From Roseisalinus antarcticus (GTDB lineage Bacteria > Pseudomonadota > Alphaproteobacteria > Rhodobacterales > Rhodobacteraceae), in assembly GCF_900172355.1 (NCBI RefSeq), contig NZ_FWFZ01000006.1, positions 62,001 through 126,000 on the forward strand: a stretch of DNA of 64,000 nt, given 5' to 3'. How positions within the stretch are numbered: the first letter of the stretch is position 1; every line of letters begins with the position of its first letter. The notes beneath the pieces are model-generated. The model saw only the letters and a program-made list of their open reading frames with translations, did not search any database and was not told the DNA's origin. Below, in pieces: positions 8,741-17,938 of this stretch. The translations under genes and the position numbers were made by a program.

Positions 8741-10429
8741 ATGGCTGCGGGGGTTGGCACATTCGTGAAGGAGAGCCTCGCCGAAGGCTGGCGGGCACTC
8801 GGTCGGGGCCTGGGCGTCATCCGCCGCAAGGGGCCGTCCAAGATCCAGTTCTGGCTGATCGCCCTCGTGATCGGGATCGGCGCGGGCTTCGCGGCCCTGG
8901 GTTTTCGCCTCGGGATCGAGGCGCTTCAGCATGCGCTCTACCGGACCGAGGATCCCCACCTTCTGCATACCGCCGCGGCGGGGCTCGACTGGTATTGGGT
9001 GCTGCTGGTGCCGGTCGCGGGCGGGCTTGCGGTGGGGCTGTTGCTGGACCGTTTCACCGACGACGGGCGGGTGCGCGCCGTGGCCGACGTGATCGAGGGC
9101 GCGGCGCTGGACAACGGCCGGGTCGAGGTCCGGCGGGGGGCGGTTTCGGCGCTGGCCTCGTGGATCACCCTGTCGACCGGCGGCTCATCGGGGCGCGAGG
9201 GGCCGGTCGTCCACGTGGCGGCCGTGATCTCGACCCTGATCTGCAGGGTGCTGCGCGCCGACGGGATCACCGGGCGCGACCTGCTGGGCTGCGCCGTAGC
9301 GGCGGCCGTTTCGGCCAGCTTCAACGCGCCGATCGCGGGGGCCCTCTTTGCGCTGGAGGTGGTGCTGCGCCATTTCGCCGTCCATGCCTTCGCGCCCATC
9401 GTCATCGCCAGCGTGGCGGGCACGGTCATCAACCGGCTGGCCTATGGCGGGCTGACGGAATTCGTGCTGCCGAACCAGAACGCCCTGGAATTCTACGTGG
9501 AATTGCCGGCCTTCCTGCTGCTGGGCCTGGTCTGCGGGATCGTTGCCGTGGTGCTGATGCGGGGGATCTTCTGGGCCGACGACCTCGGCAACGAGATCCA
9601 GGCCCGGACCGGGCTGCCCCGCTGGGCCCGACCCGCCGTCGCGGGGCTGCTGCTTGGGGGGCTCGCCGTGTTCTGGCCCCACATCATCGGCGTCGGCTAC
9701 GAGACGACGTCGCGCGCCCTCACCGGCGATCTGCTGTTCCGCGAGGCGGTGGTCTTTGCCGTGCTCAAGGTGGCGGCGGTTGCGATCACCGTAGGCGGCC
9801 GGATGGGGGGCGGGGTGTTTTCGCCCTCGCTCATGGTGGGGGCCCTGACCGGGCTCGCGTTCGGGACGGTCGGCACGGCAGTGTTCCCGGACGTTTCGGG
9901 CGAGGGGACGCTCTATGCGCTGGCGGGAATGGGGGCGGTCGCCGCGGCGGTGCTGGGGGCGCCGATCTCCACGACGTTGATCGTATTCGAGCTGACCGGG
10001 GATTGGCAGACCGGCCTTGCGGTCATGGTGTCGGTGTCGATCTCGACCGCGCTGGCCTCGAACCTGGTCGACCGGTCGTTCTTCCTGACCCAGCTGGAGC
10101 GGCGCGGGGTGCGGCTGGCGGCGGGCCCGCAGGCCTATCTGCTGTCGACCTTCTCCGCGGGCGCGGTGATGCGCACCAGAACGGCACCAAGAGCGGCCCC
10201 CGAGGACAGCTGCTGGGAGATGGTCGAAGCGGGCACCTACCTCGACGTGGGGGCCACGCTGGAACAGGCGATGCCGATATTCGAGAAGGCGAACCCGCTA
10301 TTCATCCCGGTGGTGCGCCTGTCGGGCTCGGACGAGCCGCCCGAATTGCTGGGCGCATTGTTCCAGGTCGACGCGCTGCGGGCCTACAACCGCGCCCTCG
10401 CGGCGACGGCGGCCGAAGAGCATTCCTGA
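8741..10429 (+). CDS. clcA: ClC-family chloride channel/transporter
   Basis: A 562-residue membrane protein of the ClC family, which moves chloride through or in exchange for protons across the inner membrane. The GSSGREGP motif near residues 148-155 carries the gating glutamate. The second signature, GRMGGGVFSPSL near residues 353-364, forms part of the anion pathway. About ten or more hydrophobic helices are evident. The last 100 residues are soluble and resemble a single degenerate CBS-type segment (LEQAMPIFEKANPLFIPVV). It is divergent from the FAD oxidase with a 75-base gap. The symbol denotes the family, not proven orthology. Confidence 0.9.
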   Translation: MAAGVGTFVKESLAEGWRALGRGLGVIRRKGPSKIQFWLIALVIGIGAGFAALGFRLGIEALQHALYRTEDPHLLHTAAAGLDWYWVLLVPVAGGLAVGLLLDRFTDDGRVRAVADVIEGAALDNGRVEVRRGAVSALASWITLSTGGSSGREGPVVHVAAVISTLICRVLRADGITGRDLLGCAVAAAVSASFNAPIAGALFALEVVLRHFAVHAFAPIVIASVAGTVINRLAYGGLTEFVLPNQNALEFYVELPAFLLLGLVCGIVAVVLMRGIFWADDLGNEIQARTGLPRWARPAVAGLLLGGLAVFWPHIIGVGYETTSRALTGDLLFREAVVFAVLKVAAVAITVGGRMGGGVFSPSLMVGALTGLAFGTVGTAVFPDVSGEGTLYALAGMGAVAAAVLGAPISTTLIVFELTGDWQTGLAVMVSVSISTALASNLVDRSFFLTQLERRGVRLAAGPQAYLLSTFSAGAVMRTRTAPRAAPEDSCWEMVEAGTYLDVGATLEQAMPIFEKANPLFIPVVRLSGSDEPPELLGALFQVDALRAYNRALAATAAEEHS

Positions 10430-10472
10430 GCAAGGACCGCGTGGCCGCCCCCGGCGGGCGGGGCGGGCGCGG

Positions 10473-10489
10473 GACCCTCGGGGAGGGTC
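10473..10489. terminator. Hairpin between convergent clcA and DUF427 gene
   Basis: GACCCTC (10473-10479) pairs perfectly with GAGGGTC (10483-10489) around GGG, in a very GC-rich spacer between two converging genes. It has no U tract, so function as a terminator is inferred from position only. Confidence 0.4.
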
Positions 10490-10543
10490 GCCGGCCCGTG
10501 GCCTGATGGCGGCCGGAAAGGGGGGCGGGCTATCACCCCGCCG

Positions 10544-10885
10544 TCAGACCTGCTCGACCGCAACGGTCGAGGTGTAGAACGCCACATATCCCGCGATTTC
10601 CTCGAGCCCGGCATTCGGGCTTTCGAAGGACCACGCGGCGTTATTCAGGGGGCCGCTCTTGATCTGGATCGTGAAATACCGCGCCTCGCCCATGTGCGGA
10701 TGGGTCGAGACCGAGTCGGAGCGGTCCAGGAACGCCATCGCGATGTCGTCGCGCGGAAAATAGATCACCGGGGCATAATCGCCCTCGGTCAGTTCGAGGG
10801 CGTTGTCGGTCTCGCCGATCACGGCGCCCCCTGTGCGCACCACCCATGTACCCTCGGCGGGTCTGATCTTGATGTGGTCGGCCAT
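10544..10885 (-). CDS. DUF427 family protein
   Basis: A 113-residue cytosolic protein of the DUF427 family: a small all-beta fold with recurring aromatic and His residues, no defined reaction known to me. Typical sequence includes VIYFPRDDIAMAFLDRS and the Asp/His segment SVSTHPHMGEARYFTI, then AAWSFESPN. The ATG at 10885 follows GGGGAGGG in the upstream leader, a good ribosome site. It lies downstream of aminopeptidase P on the same strand with a 103-base gap, so the two could be cotranscribed. Confidence 0.85.
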   Translation of the reverse strand: MADHIKIRPAEGTWVVRTGGAVIGETDNALELTEGDYAPVIYFPRDDIAMAFLDRSDSVSTHPHMGEARYFTIQIKSGPLNNAAWSFESPNAGLEEIAGYVAFYTSTVAVEQV

Positions 10886-10988
10886 GGCCCCTCCCCAACT
10901 ACTGTCGTTGTCATGTCCGGTCGTCCCGGTCCGTTGTCCGGCAAGGCTGCCTCAGGCGAGGCAACACCAAAGAGCCCCTGCCGCCCGG

Positions 10989-12788
10989 TCAGAGCGGGGC
11001 ACAGGCGGTCTCGAGCCAGTCCAGCACCGGCCCGTCCACGAGCGGACCGATCTTTCGCAACGTATCCGCATGGTAGCCGTCTATCCAGCCCCTCTCGTCG
11101 TCCGACAGCATCCGCGTGTCGATCAGCCGCCGGTCGAGCGGCACGCAGGTCAGCGTCTCGAAGTCGAGCATCTTGCGGTCATCCGCCCCCGGCAACTCCG
11201 GCGCGGGCCGCACGACCACAAGGTTCTCGATCCGGATCCCGAAGGCGCCCTCGCGGTAATAGCCGGGCTCGTTCGAGAGGATCATCCCGGCTTCCAGCGG
11301 CACGGTCGAGCGGCGCGAGATCCCCTGCGGGCCCTCATGAACGCTGAGGTAGACCCCGACGCCGTGCCCTGTCCCGTGGTCATAGTCGAGCCCCCTGGTC
11401 CAGAGCGGGAACCGCGCCAGCGCATCGAGGTCGCGGCCGGTGATGCCGACGGGAAAGCGGGCGCGGGACACGGCGATCATGCCCTGCAGGACGGCGGTGT
11501 AGCAGCGCCGATGCTCCTCTGTCGCAGGGCCCACGATCACAGTGCGGGTGATGTCGGTGGTGCCGTCCATGTATTGCCCGCCGCTGTCCACCAGCAGCAG
11601 CTCTCCGGGCTTGACGGCCCGGTTGGTGTCGGTGGTCACGCGGTAGTGGATGATCGCGCCATGGGGGCCGGCGCCGGAGATGGTCTCGAAGCTGATGTCG
11701 CGCAGGACGTTCGTGCCCCGGCGGAACCCCTCGAGCGCGGTCACCACGTCGATCTCTGTGAGCCCGCCGCCCGGCGCCTCGGCATCGAGCCAGGCTAGAA
11801 AGCGGGTCATCGCGGCGCCGTCGCGCAGATGCGCGGCGCGGCTGCCGTCGAGCTCCGCCGCGGTCTTGCGGGCCTTGGGCAGCAGGCAGGGGTCGTCGCC
11901 GTGCACCGGGTCGATCCCCTTGGCCGCGAGCGTGTCGGCGACGATCTGCGGGGTGCTTTTGGGGGCGATCAGAACCGTTCCCGAGAGGCTTTCGAGGCTG
12001 GACAGCAAACTGGAACGGTCCCGGATCGTGACATCGGGGCCGAGGTGGTCGGCGACGGGATCGGCTTGCCCGGGGGCACAGAACAGGTCCACGCGGGCGT
12101 CGGCATGCAGGATCGCGAAGGCGAGCGGTACGGGGTTGCACTCGACATCCGCGCCCCGGATGTTGAGCAGCCAGGCGATGCTGTCGGGCAGGGTCAGGAC
12201 CACGCTGTCCTGACCGGCCTTGCCCATTCCAGCGGCCAGGCGCTGCCGCTTCTCGGCGGAGGTCGCCCCGGCAAGATCGTCGGGGTAGGCGAAAAACGGG
12301 GCATTGGGCGGAGCGGGGCGGTCGTTCCAGATCCGGTCCACGAGGTTCGGCCCGGCAGAGAGCGTGATCCCGGCCACGCTCAGCCGCTCCTGCAGCCCCT
12401 CGATCTCGGCCACGGTGTGCAGCCAGGGGTCGAACATGACCTTTTCGGCGCGGCCCAGGCGAGCGAGCAGCCAGTCGGCGAGCTGCGTCTCGGGCCAATC
12501 GACCGGGGTGAAGACCGGCGCGGCCTGCTGCCTGACCTGGACCCTGTAGCGGCCATCGACAAAGAGCCCGGCCTCTTCCGCGAGCACCGCGCAGAAACCG
12601 GCGGAGCCGGTGAACCCGGTCAGCCAGGACAGCCGTTCATCCGAGGCCGGCACGTATTCGCCCTGATGAGCGTCGGCCCGGGGGACGATGAAGGCGTCCA
12701 CCCCGGCGTCCGCCATCTCGCTGCGCAATGCGGCCAGCCGCGGCACGCCCTGATCCGGTGCGCTGGTGACTTCAAACGTCTGGAACAT
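10989..12788 (-). CDS. pepP: Xaa-Pro aminopeptidase (aminopeptidase P, M24B)
   Basis: A 599-residue cytosolic metallopeptidase that removes N-terminal residues preceding proline. It has the three-part layout of the eukaryote-like long aminopeptidase P: two N-terminal creatinase-like domains, then the pita-bread catalytic domain. Metal ligands are visible in LLLVDSGGQYMDGTTDITRT (two Asp), DYDHGTGHGVGVYLSVHEGP (His) and the later acidic residues of SNEPGYYREGAFGIRIEN (Glu). A C-terminal extension follows. Its promoter region contains the twin palindrome at 12860-12900, about 70 bases upstream of the start. Confidence 0.93.
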   Translation of the reverse strand: MFQTFEVTSAPDQGVPRLAALRSEMADAGVDAFIVPRADAHQGEYVPASDERLSWLTGFTGSAGFCAVLAEEAGLFVDGRYRVQVRQQAAPVFTPVDWPETQLADWLLARLGRAEKVMFDPWLHTVAEIEGLQERLSVAGITLSAGPNLVDRIWNDRPAPPNAPFFAYPDDLAGATSAEKRQRLAAGMGKAGQDSVVLTLPDSIAWLLNIRGADVECNPVPLAFAILHADARVDLFCAPGQADPVADHLGPDVTIRDRSSLLSSLESLSGTVLIAPKSTPQIVADTLAAKGIDPVHGDDPCLLPKARKTAAELDGSRAAHLRDGAAMTRFLAWLDAEAPGGGLTEIDVVTALEGFRRGTNVLRDISFETISGAGPHGAIIHYRVTTDTNRAVKPGELLLVDSGGQYMDGTTDITRTVIVGPATEEHRRCYTAVLQGMIAVSRARFPVGITGRDLDALARFPLWTRGLDYDHGTGHGVGVYLSVHEGPQGISRRSTVPLEAGMILSNEPGYYREGAFGIRIENLVVVRPAPELPGADDRKMLDFETLTCVPLDRRLIDTRMLSDDERGWIDGYHADTLRKIGPLVDGPVLDWLETACAPL

Positions 12789-12859
12789 CCTGTCGCCTCT
12801 TTCTGACTGCTGAGAACCGTCCTTCGCCGTCCAGCGCCCGCACGGTTTTGAAGGGCCAA

Positions 12860-12900
12860 GATTATTCGCGAATAATCCTGCCGATTATTCGCGAATAATC
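12860..12900. promoter_or_regulatory. Two identical 18-bp perfect palindromes
   Basis: GATTATTCGCGAATAATC occurs at 12860-12877 and again, identical, at 12883-12900. Each copy is its own reverse complement, and the copies start 23 bases apart, about two helical turns. They fill the gap between the cobT stop codon (12907) and the start of pepP (12788), both transcribed leftwards. They are AT-rich in a GC-rich genome and lack U tracts, so an operator for a dimeric regulator acting on pepP is the best reading. Confidence 0.7.
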
Positions 12901-12906
12901 GGGGGA

Positions 12907-14787
12907 TCAGGCGACCCGGCGCATTCCCAGGACGCGGGCGCGCTTGCGGGGATCCTGGTCGAAGAGACCGGCGAGCTGCTCGGTCATCGCTCCGGCCAGT
13001 TGTTCGACATCCGTGATCGTGACTGCGCGCTGGTAATATCGGGTCACGTCATGGCCGATGCCGATCGCGATAAGCTCCACCGCGCGGCGCCGCTCGACCA
13101 TGGCGATCACGTCGCGCAGATGTTTCTCGAGGTAGTTCGCCGGATTCACCGACAGGGTCGAATCGTCCACCGGCGCCCCGTCCGAGATCACCATCATGAT
13201 CTTGCGCTGTTCCGGCCGAACAAGCATGCGGCGGTGGGCCCATTCCAGCGCCTCGCCGTCGATGTTCTCCTTCAGAAGGCCCTCTTTCATCATCAGCCCG
13301 AGGTTCGACCGGGTGCGCCGCCACGGCGCGTCGGCCGATTTGTAGATGATATGGCGCAGGTCGTTCAGCCGCCCCGGGGTCGCGGGCCGCCCCTGTGCCA
13401 GCCATTCCTCGCGGGCCTTGCCGCCTTTCCAGGCGCGGGTTGTGAAGCCCAGGATCTCGACCTTGACGTCGCAGCGCTCCAGCGTTCGCGCCAGCACATC
13501 GGCGCAGATCGCCGCGATCGAGATCGGCCGCCCCCGCATGGAGCCGGAATTGTCCAACAGCAGCGTCACCGTCGTGTCGCGGAACTCCATGTCCTTCTCG
13601 ACCTTGAAGCTCAGCGGTGTCGTCGGGTTCGCCACGACGCGCGCCAGCCGGCCCGCATCGAGGATGCCTTCCTCGCGGTCGAATTCCCACGATCGGCTCT
13701 GCTTGGCCTGCAGGCGCCGCTGCAACTTGTTGGCCAGGCGCGACACCGCGCCCTTCAGAGGGTCCAGCTGCTGGTCGAGATAGGCGCGCAGCCGTTCCAG
13801 CTCGATCGGCTCTGCCAGGTCCTCTGCGCCGATCTCCTCGTCGTGCCCCCTGGAGAAGATCTCGTAATTCGGGTCGGCCTCCGAGGCGGGCGGCGGGGGC
13901 GGGGGCTCCATCGGCGCCTCGCCCTCGGGCATCTCGGTTTCCTCCGCGAACTCGGCATCGGCCAGCTCGTCGAGATCGACCTGGGCCTGGCTCGCGTCCT
14001 GCTGCTGATCCTGGGCGCTCTCGGGCGAGGCGTCCATGTCCTCGCTCTCGTCGCTCTCGTCCTCGCCGGCCTCTTCGGGGCTGTCCTCGTCTTCGTCCGA
14101 GCTCTCGGCGGTCTCGTCCTCGTCATCGTCGGGCGCGTCGGGGTCGTCGCCCAGCTGGTCGCCGTAGCCCATGTCCTCGATCAGCCGCCGGGCCAGCCGG
14201 GCAAAGGCCCGCTGGTCGTCGAGCGTGCCGTCGAGCGCGTCGAGCGTCCCGCTGCAATTCTCCTCGATGAAGCCGCGCCACAGGTCCATCACGTTGTCCG
14301 CGCCCTCGGGCAGGGCCCGGCCGGTGGCAAGGTGGCGGATCAGGTAGCCGGCTGCGGTGGACAGCGGCGCCTCGGCCTTGTCGCGGATCTGGGCGTAGCC
14401 TTTGCGCCGCGCTTCTGCGGCGATCTTGGCGTCGATGTTGCCGGCGGTGCCGGGCATCCGCTGGGCGCCGACGGCCTCGACCCGCGCGCTCTCCATCGCC
14501 TCATAGAGATCCCGCGCCATCTGGCCCTCGGGCATGTAGCGGGCCGCGAGCCTTGGGTCGTGGTAGCGGTGCCGCAGCGCGTAGGCGTCGGCGGTCCCGC
14601 GCGCCAGCATCACCTCGTCCCGGGTCATCCGGCGAGAGATCTGCGGCAGGCGCACGGAATCGGAGGTCTGACCGGGCGGGTCGACGGAATAGGAGACCGC
14701 GAGTTCGGAATCGTCCGCCAGAACCTTGGTGGCTTCGGCGAGCGCCTTCTTGAACGGGTCGGCGGGGTTGTCGGAGTTCTGGGCCAT
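12907..14787 (-). CDS. cobT: Aerobic cobaltochelatase subunit CobT
   Basis: CobT works with CobS as the AAA+/MIDAS motor of the CobNST chelatase that inserts cobalt into hydrogenobyrinic acid a,c-diamide. The 626-residue chain has the CobT N-terminal domain, an acidic Asp/Glu/Ser linker at about residues 215-300, and a C-terminal von Willebrand A domain with the MIDAS motif [15 protein letters not shown]. cobS lies 1.4 kb upstream on the same strand, separated by a divergent regulator/reductase pair. The cobN gene is not in the window. The stop codon abuts the twin palindromes. Confidence 0.96.
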   Translation of the reverse strand: MAQNSDNPADPFKKALAEATKVLADDSELAVSYSVDPPGQTSDSVRLPQISRRMTRDEVMLARGTADAYALRHRYHDPRLAARYMPEGQMARDLYEAMESARVEAVGAQRMPGTAGNIDAKIAAEARRKGYAQIRDKAEAPLSTAAGYLIRHLATGRALPEGADNVMDLWRGFIEENCSGTLDALDGTLDDQRAFARLARRLIEDMGYGDQLGDDPDAPDDDEDETAESSDEDEDSPEEAGEDESDESEDMDASPESAQDQQQDASQAQVDLDELADAEFAEETEMPEGEAPMEPPPPPPASEADPNYEIFSRGHDEEIGAEDLAEPIELERLRAYLDQQLDPLKGAVSRLANKLQRRLQAKQSRSWEFDREEGILDAGRLARVVANPTTPLSFKVEKDMEFRDTTVTLLLDNSGSMRGRPISIAAICADVLARTLERCDVKVEILGFTTRAWKGGKAREEWLAQGRPATPGRLNDLRHIIYKSADAPWRRTRSNLGLMMKEGLLKENIDGEALEWAHRRMLVRPEQRKIMMVISDGAPVDDSTLSVNPANYLEKHLRDVIAMVERRRAVELIAIGIGHDVTRYYQRAVTITDVEQLAGAMTEQLAGLFDQDPRKRARVLGMRRVA

Positions 14788-14962
14788 GTGGACTACATCG
14801 CGCCGGGAGCGGGTCTTGGCAAGAGCCGGGCTGCGCGAACCTAGCGGATTTCACCGTGTTCGCGGGCCGCGCAGGGCCGCGACCGGTCAGAGGTGCGCGG
14901 ACCGTGCAGGCCCGCGGCGGACCTGTCAGCGGACCTGGCGGCGGACAGGAGGGTCTGCGCTG

Positions 14963-15346
14963 CTATCCGACGCTTGCACGATCCTGCAGCAGATCGAACG
15001 CCGCGCGGGCGGACTCCATCCTGCGGTGGTTCGCACCGGCCCAGTGCGCCAGCGCACCAAGCGGCTCGTTCAGCTCTTTTCCGAAGTCGGTCAGGCCGTA
15101 GTCGACGCGGGGCGGGCGCAGCGGCGTGACCGTGCGCGAAACAAAGCCGTCCCGCTCCAGCCCGCGCAGTGTCGTGGTCAGCATCTTCTTGGAAATGTTT
15201 CCAATTTCGCGCTGAAGTTCGCTGAAGCGCATTGGCCCGGCTGCCAGTTTCACGATGACCAGAACCGACCATTTGTCGCCGATCCGGCTCAGCACATCGC
15301 TGATGGCGATGCAGGGCCCGGTTTCCTGGTGGATAACAGGTTTCAA
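14963..15346 (-). CDS. HxlR/DUF24-family regulator with one cysteine
   Basis: A 127-residue winged-helix repressor of the HxlR family (DVLSRIGDKWSVLVIVKL, FSELQREIGNISKKML). The start is decided by the ribosome site: AGGAGG lies 7 bases before TTG 15346, whereas the GTG at 15364 would place that site inside the gene. The only cysteine is Cys12, just before the first helix, the position used for redox sensing in HxlR-type regulators such as YodB and QorR. It is divergent from a flavin-dependent reductase, 83 bases away, which is its likely target. The redox role is inference. Confidence 0.85.
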   Translation of the reverse strand: MKPVIHQETGPCIAISDVLSRIGDKWSVLVIVKLAAGPMRFSELQREIGNISKKMLTTTLRGLERDGFVSRTVTPLRPPRVDYGLTDFGKELNEPLGALAHWAGANHRRMESARAAFDLLQDRASVG

Positions 15347-15365
15347 AAAGGTGCCTCCTTGCACA

Positions 15366-15378
15366 GATCGGCGCGATC
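15366..15378. promoter_or_regulatory. Candidate operator between hxlR-type gene and reductase
   Basis: GATCG-GCG-CGATC is a perfect inverted repeat in the 83-base gap between the divergent regulator and reductase, where HxlR dimers would be expected to bind. Confidence 0.35.
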
Positions 15379-15429
15379 GTTAGATGGCATCGGGAACGAA
15401 CAGTAACCATTGCCCGAAAGGAGACTATC

Positions 15430-16032
15430 ATGTCCCGCCCCCGTATTGCCATCGTCATCGGCCACTCCCGTCCGACCCGTTTCGCGGACAAGCCGGCCGC
15501 GTGGCTGCTTGAAAAGGCCGAAGGCCATGGCGAGGTCGACGCCGAGATCGTGGACCTGCGCGACTTCGACCTGCCGTTCTTCGACGCGCCGGCCTCTGAC
15601 CTGTGGATGGAGACCACCGACCCGAAGGCGAAGGCCTGGCAGGACAAGATGGCCGAATTCGACGGCTATGTCTTCATGGTCGCCGAATACAACCACTCGA
15701 TCACCGGCGAGCTGAAGAACGCGCTGGACTGGGCCTACATGCCCTTCGTGCGCAAGCCCTTCTCGGCCTTCGGTTACGGCGGCGTCGGCGCGGCCCGCGC
15801 GGTCGAGCACCTGCGCACCATCGGCGTGGAGCTGCAGATGGCCCCGATCCGCAATGCCGTTCATCTCGGCGGCGGCGAGATGCTGAAAGTCCATCCGATG
15901 GGCCAGAATGGCGACATGTCCGAGGTTGACGCGGTGCTCGCGCCCTCCGCCAAGCAGATGTTCGACGATCTGGCCTGGTGGGCGCGCACCCTGAAATCCG
16001 CCCGCGCGGAAGAGCGCGCCGAGGCCGCCTGA
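15430..16032 (+). CDS. NADPH-dependent FMN reductase family flavoprotein
   Basis: A 200-residue flavodoxin-fold protein of the NADPH_dep_FMN_red family, which reduces flavins, quinones or azo compounds. The phosphate-binding loop is IGHSRPTRFADKPAAW, and the family motif EYNHSITGELKNALDW is intact near residues 86-101. The ATG follows AAAGGAGAC, a strong ribosome site. It is paired head to head with the HxlR-type regulator, suggesting induction by quinones or other electrophiles. It is followed by a bidirectional terminator shared with cobS. Confidence 0.87.
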   Translation: MSRPRIAIVIGHSRPTRFADKPAAWLLEKAEGHGEVDAEIVDLRDFDLPFFDAPASDLWMETTDPKAKAWQDKMAEFDGYVFMVAEYNHSITGELKNALDWAYMPFVRKPFSAFGYGGVGAARAVEHLRTIGVELQMAPIRNAVHLGGGEMLKVHPMGQNGDMSEVDAVLAPSAKQMFDDLAWWARTLKSARAEERAEAA

Positions 16033-16137
16033 GACCGCCGGGCCCCGATCTGACGCCCCCCGCAATCGGTCACACCGGAGCCGACGAAAAGGGATCCGAG
16101 GAAGGGACCCGGGCGGCAAGGCTCCGGTAACAAAGCA

Positions 16138-16171
16138 AAAGGCGAGGGGGGCTTTCGCACCTCTCGCCTTT
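16138..16171. terminator. Bidirectional terminator between reductase gene and cobS
   Basis: AAAGGCGAG (16138-16146) pairs with CTCGCCTTT (16163-16171), extended by further G-U/G-C pairs around a GCTTTCGCA loop. T-rich sequence follows on both strands. It lies between converging genes. Confidence 0.8.
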
Positions 16172-16223
16172 CTTGTCCGTTCACCGCTGCGTCCCCGAGC
16201 GTCGCGCGGGGGCGACGCGGACC

Positions 16224-17210
16224 TCAGCCCAGTGACAGGGACGCCGCGCTCTCGGGCAGCTCCATGTCAAAGCAGCGCTGGAAGAACTCCGCCACGGTCT
16301 GACGCTCCAGCTCGTCGCACTTGTTCAGAAAGGACAGCCGGAAAGCATAGCCCACGTCCTTGAAGATCCGCGCGTTCTCGGCCCAGGCGATGACCGTCCG
16401 GGGCGACATGACGGTGGAGAGCTCGCCGTTCATGAAGGCGGTGCGCGTCAGGTCGGCGACGGTGACCATCTGGCTGACCGTCTTGCGCCCCTCGGCGGTG
16501 TTGTAATGCGGCGCCTTGGCCAGCACGATCGCCGCCTCGGCGTCGTGGGACAGGTAGTTCAGCGTCGCCACCATGGACCAGCGGTCCATCTGCGCCTGGT
16601 TGATCTGCTGGGTGCCGTGATAAAGCCCCGTGGTGTCGCCAAGGCCGACGGTGTTGGCGGTGGCGAACAGGCGGAACGACGGGTGCGGGGTGATGATCTC
16701 GTTCTGGTCCATCAGCGTGAGCTTGCCGTCATGCTCCAGCACCCGCTGGATCACGAACATGACGTCCGCGCGGCCGGCGTCGTATTCGTCGAAGACGATC
16801 GCGACGGGGTTGCGCAGGGCCCAGGGCAGGATCCCCTCGTGGAACTCGGTCACCTGCTTGCCGTCGCGCAGCTTGATCGCATCCTTGCCGATCAGGTCGA
16901 TCCGGCTGATGTGGCTGTCGAGGTTCACCCGCACGGCGGGCCATTTCAGCCGGGCGGCCACCTGTTCGATATGGGTCGACTTGCCGGTGCCGTGATAGCC
17001 CTGGATCATCACCCGCCGGTTGTAGCCGAAGCCCGCCAGGATCGCGAGCGTGGTGTCGGGGTCGAACTTGTAGGTGGAATCGATCTCGGGCACCCGGTCC
17101 GACGTGTCGGCGAAGCCTTTCACATGCATGTCGCTGTCGATCCCGAAGACATCGCGCACCGAGACTTCCTCGGTCGGTCTTGCGGTCGGGTCAATCATGC
17201 CATCAGCCAT
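16224..17210 (-). CDS. cobS: Aerobic cobaltochelatase subunit CobS (AAA+)
   Basis: CobS is the AAA+ ATPase subunit of the CobNST cobalt chelatase, forming hexamers that associate with CobT. The 328-residue chain shows a CobS N-terminal helix, Walker [10 protein letters not shown], Walker [11 protein letters not shown] and sensor-1 LFATANTVG. Length and motifs match the family. It is transcribed towards cobT but separated from it by the regulator/reductase pair. The upstream neighbour is the divergently oriented sigma factor. Confidence 0.95.
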   Translation of the reverse strand: MADGMIDPTARPTEEVSVRDVFGIDSDMHVKGFADTSDRVPEIDSTYKFDPDTTLAILAGFGYNRRVMIQGYHGTGKSTHIEQVAARLKWPAVRVNLDSHISRIDLIGKDAIKLRDGKQVTEFHEGILPWALRNPVAIVFDEYDAGRADVMFVIQRVLEHDGKLTLMDQNEIITPHPSFRLFATANTVGLGDTTGLYHGTQQINQAQMDRWSMVATLNYLSHDAEAAIVLAKAPHYNTAEGRKTVSQMVTVADLTRTAFMNGELSTVMSPRTVIAWAENARIFKDVGYAFRLSFLNKCDELERQTVAEFFQRCFDMELPESAASLSLG

Positions 17211-17389
17211 GGTCGTCTGCCTTTATGTCAACGGGGCGCTCGGGGTCCGGGGATGCAACATATCGCCCGCGCCCGCAAGGGGAAGGGGCGCACACCGAAG
17301 CAGTCTTTGCCGCGGTGCCCGCCTGCGTCGCGGCGTCTTGCATCCCGGCGGCTTTCTGCCACTCTCGCCCGCGTCAACCAAGAGGGCGC

Positions 17390-17938
17390 ATGAGCACGAC
17401 GGGCCGCCAGGACATCGAAGCGATGATCGCCCGGGTCAGCCTCGGCGACCGCAAGGCGTTTGCCGCGCTTTATTCGGCGACCTCGGCGAAACTGTTCGGC
17501 GTGGCCTTGCGTGTCTTGAACGACCGCGCCGAGGCGGAGGAATGCACGCAGGAGGTTTTCATCCGCATCTGGGATGCGGCGGGCCGATACCAGTCGAACG
17601 GGCTGAGCCCGATGACATGGCTCATCACCATCGCCCGCAACAGGGCCATCGACAGGTTGCGCACGCGCAAGACGCGGCCCGGGGATCTGGGCGAGGCGGC
17701 CGAGGTGCCGTCCGCCGGGCCGGGCCCCGAGGCGCTGGCGATCGCCGCGAGCGACCGCGAGCGGATCGTCGCCTGCATGGGCACGCTGCCGCAGGACCGG
17801 GCAGAGGCGATCCGGCGGGTCTACCTTGAAGGCGAGACCTACCAGGAACTGGCGGACCGCTTTTCGATGCCGTTGAATACCATAAGGACATGGCTGCGCC
17901 GCGGCCTTCAGAAATTGAGAGAGTGCCTGACAGAATGA
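17390..17938 (+). CDS. ECF RNA polymerase sigma factor
   Basis: A 182-residue extracytoplasmic-function sigma factor with region 2 (FAALYSATSAKLFGVALRVL, then EECTQEVFIRIWDAAGRYQ) and region 4 (LPQDRAEAIRRVYLEGETY, ELADRFSMPLNTIRTWLRRG). I chose ATG 17390, preceded by AAGAGGG, since the upstream extension lacks similarity. The stop overlaps the start of the anti-sigma gene (ATGA at 17935-17938), so the pair is translationally coupled. The layout resembles SigK/RskA-type systems, and the downstream msrB suggests a response to envelope oxidative damage. Confidence 0.93.
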   Translation: MSTTGRQDIEAMIARVSLGDRKAFAALYSATSAKLFGVALRVLNDRAEAEECTQEVFIRIWDAAGRYQSNGLSPMTWLITIARNRAIDRLRTRKTRPGDLGEAAEVPSAGPGPEALAIAASDRERIVACMGTLPQDRAEAIRRVYLEGETYQELADRFSMPLNTIRTWLRRGLQKLRECLTE

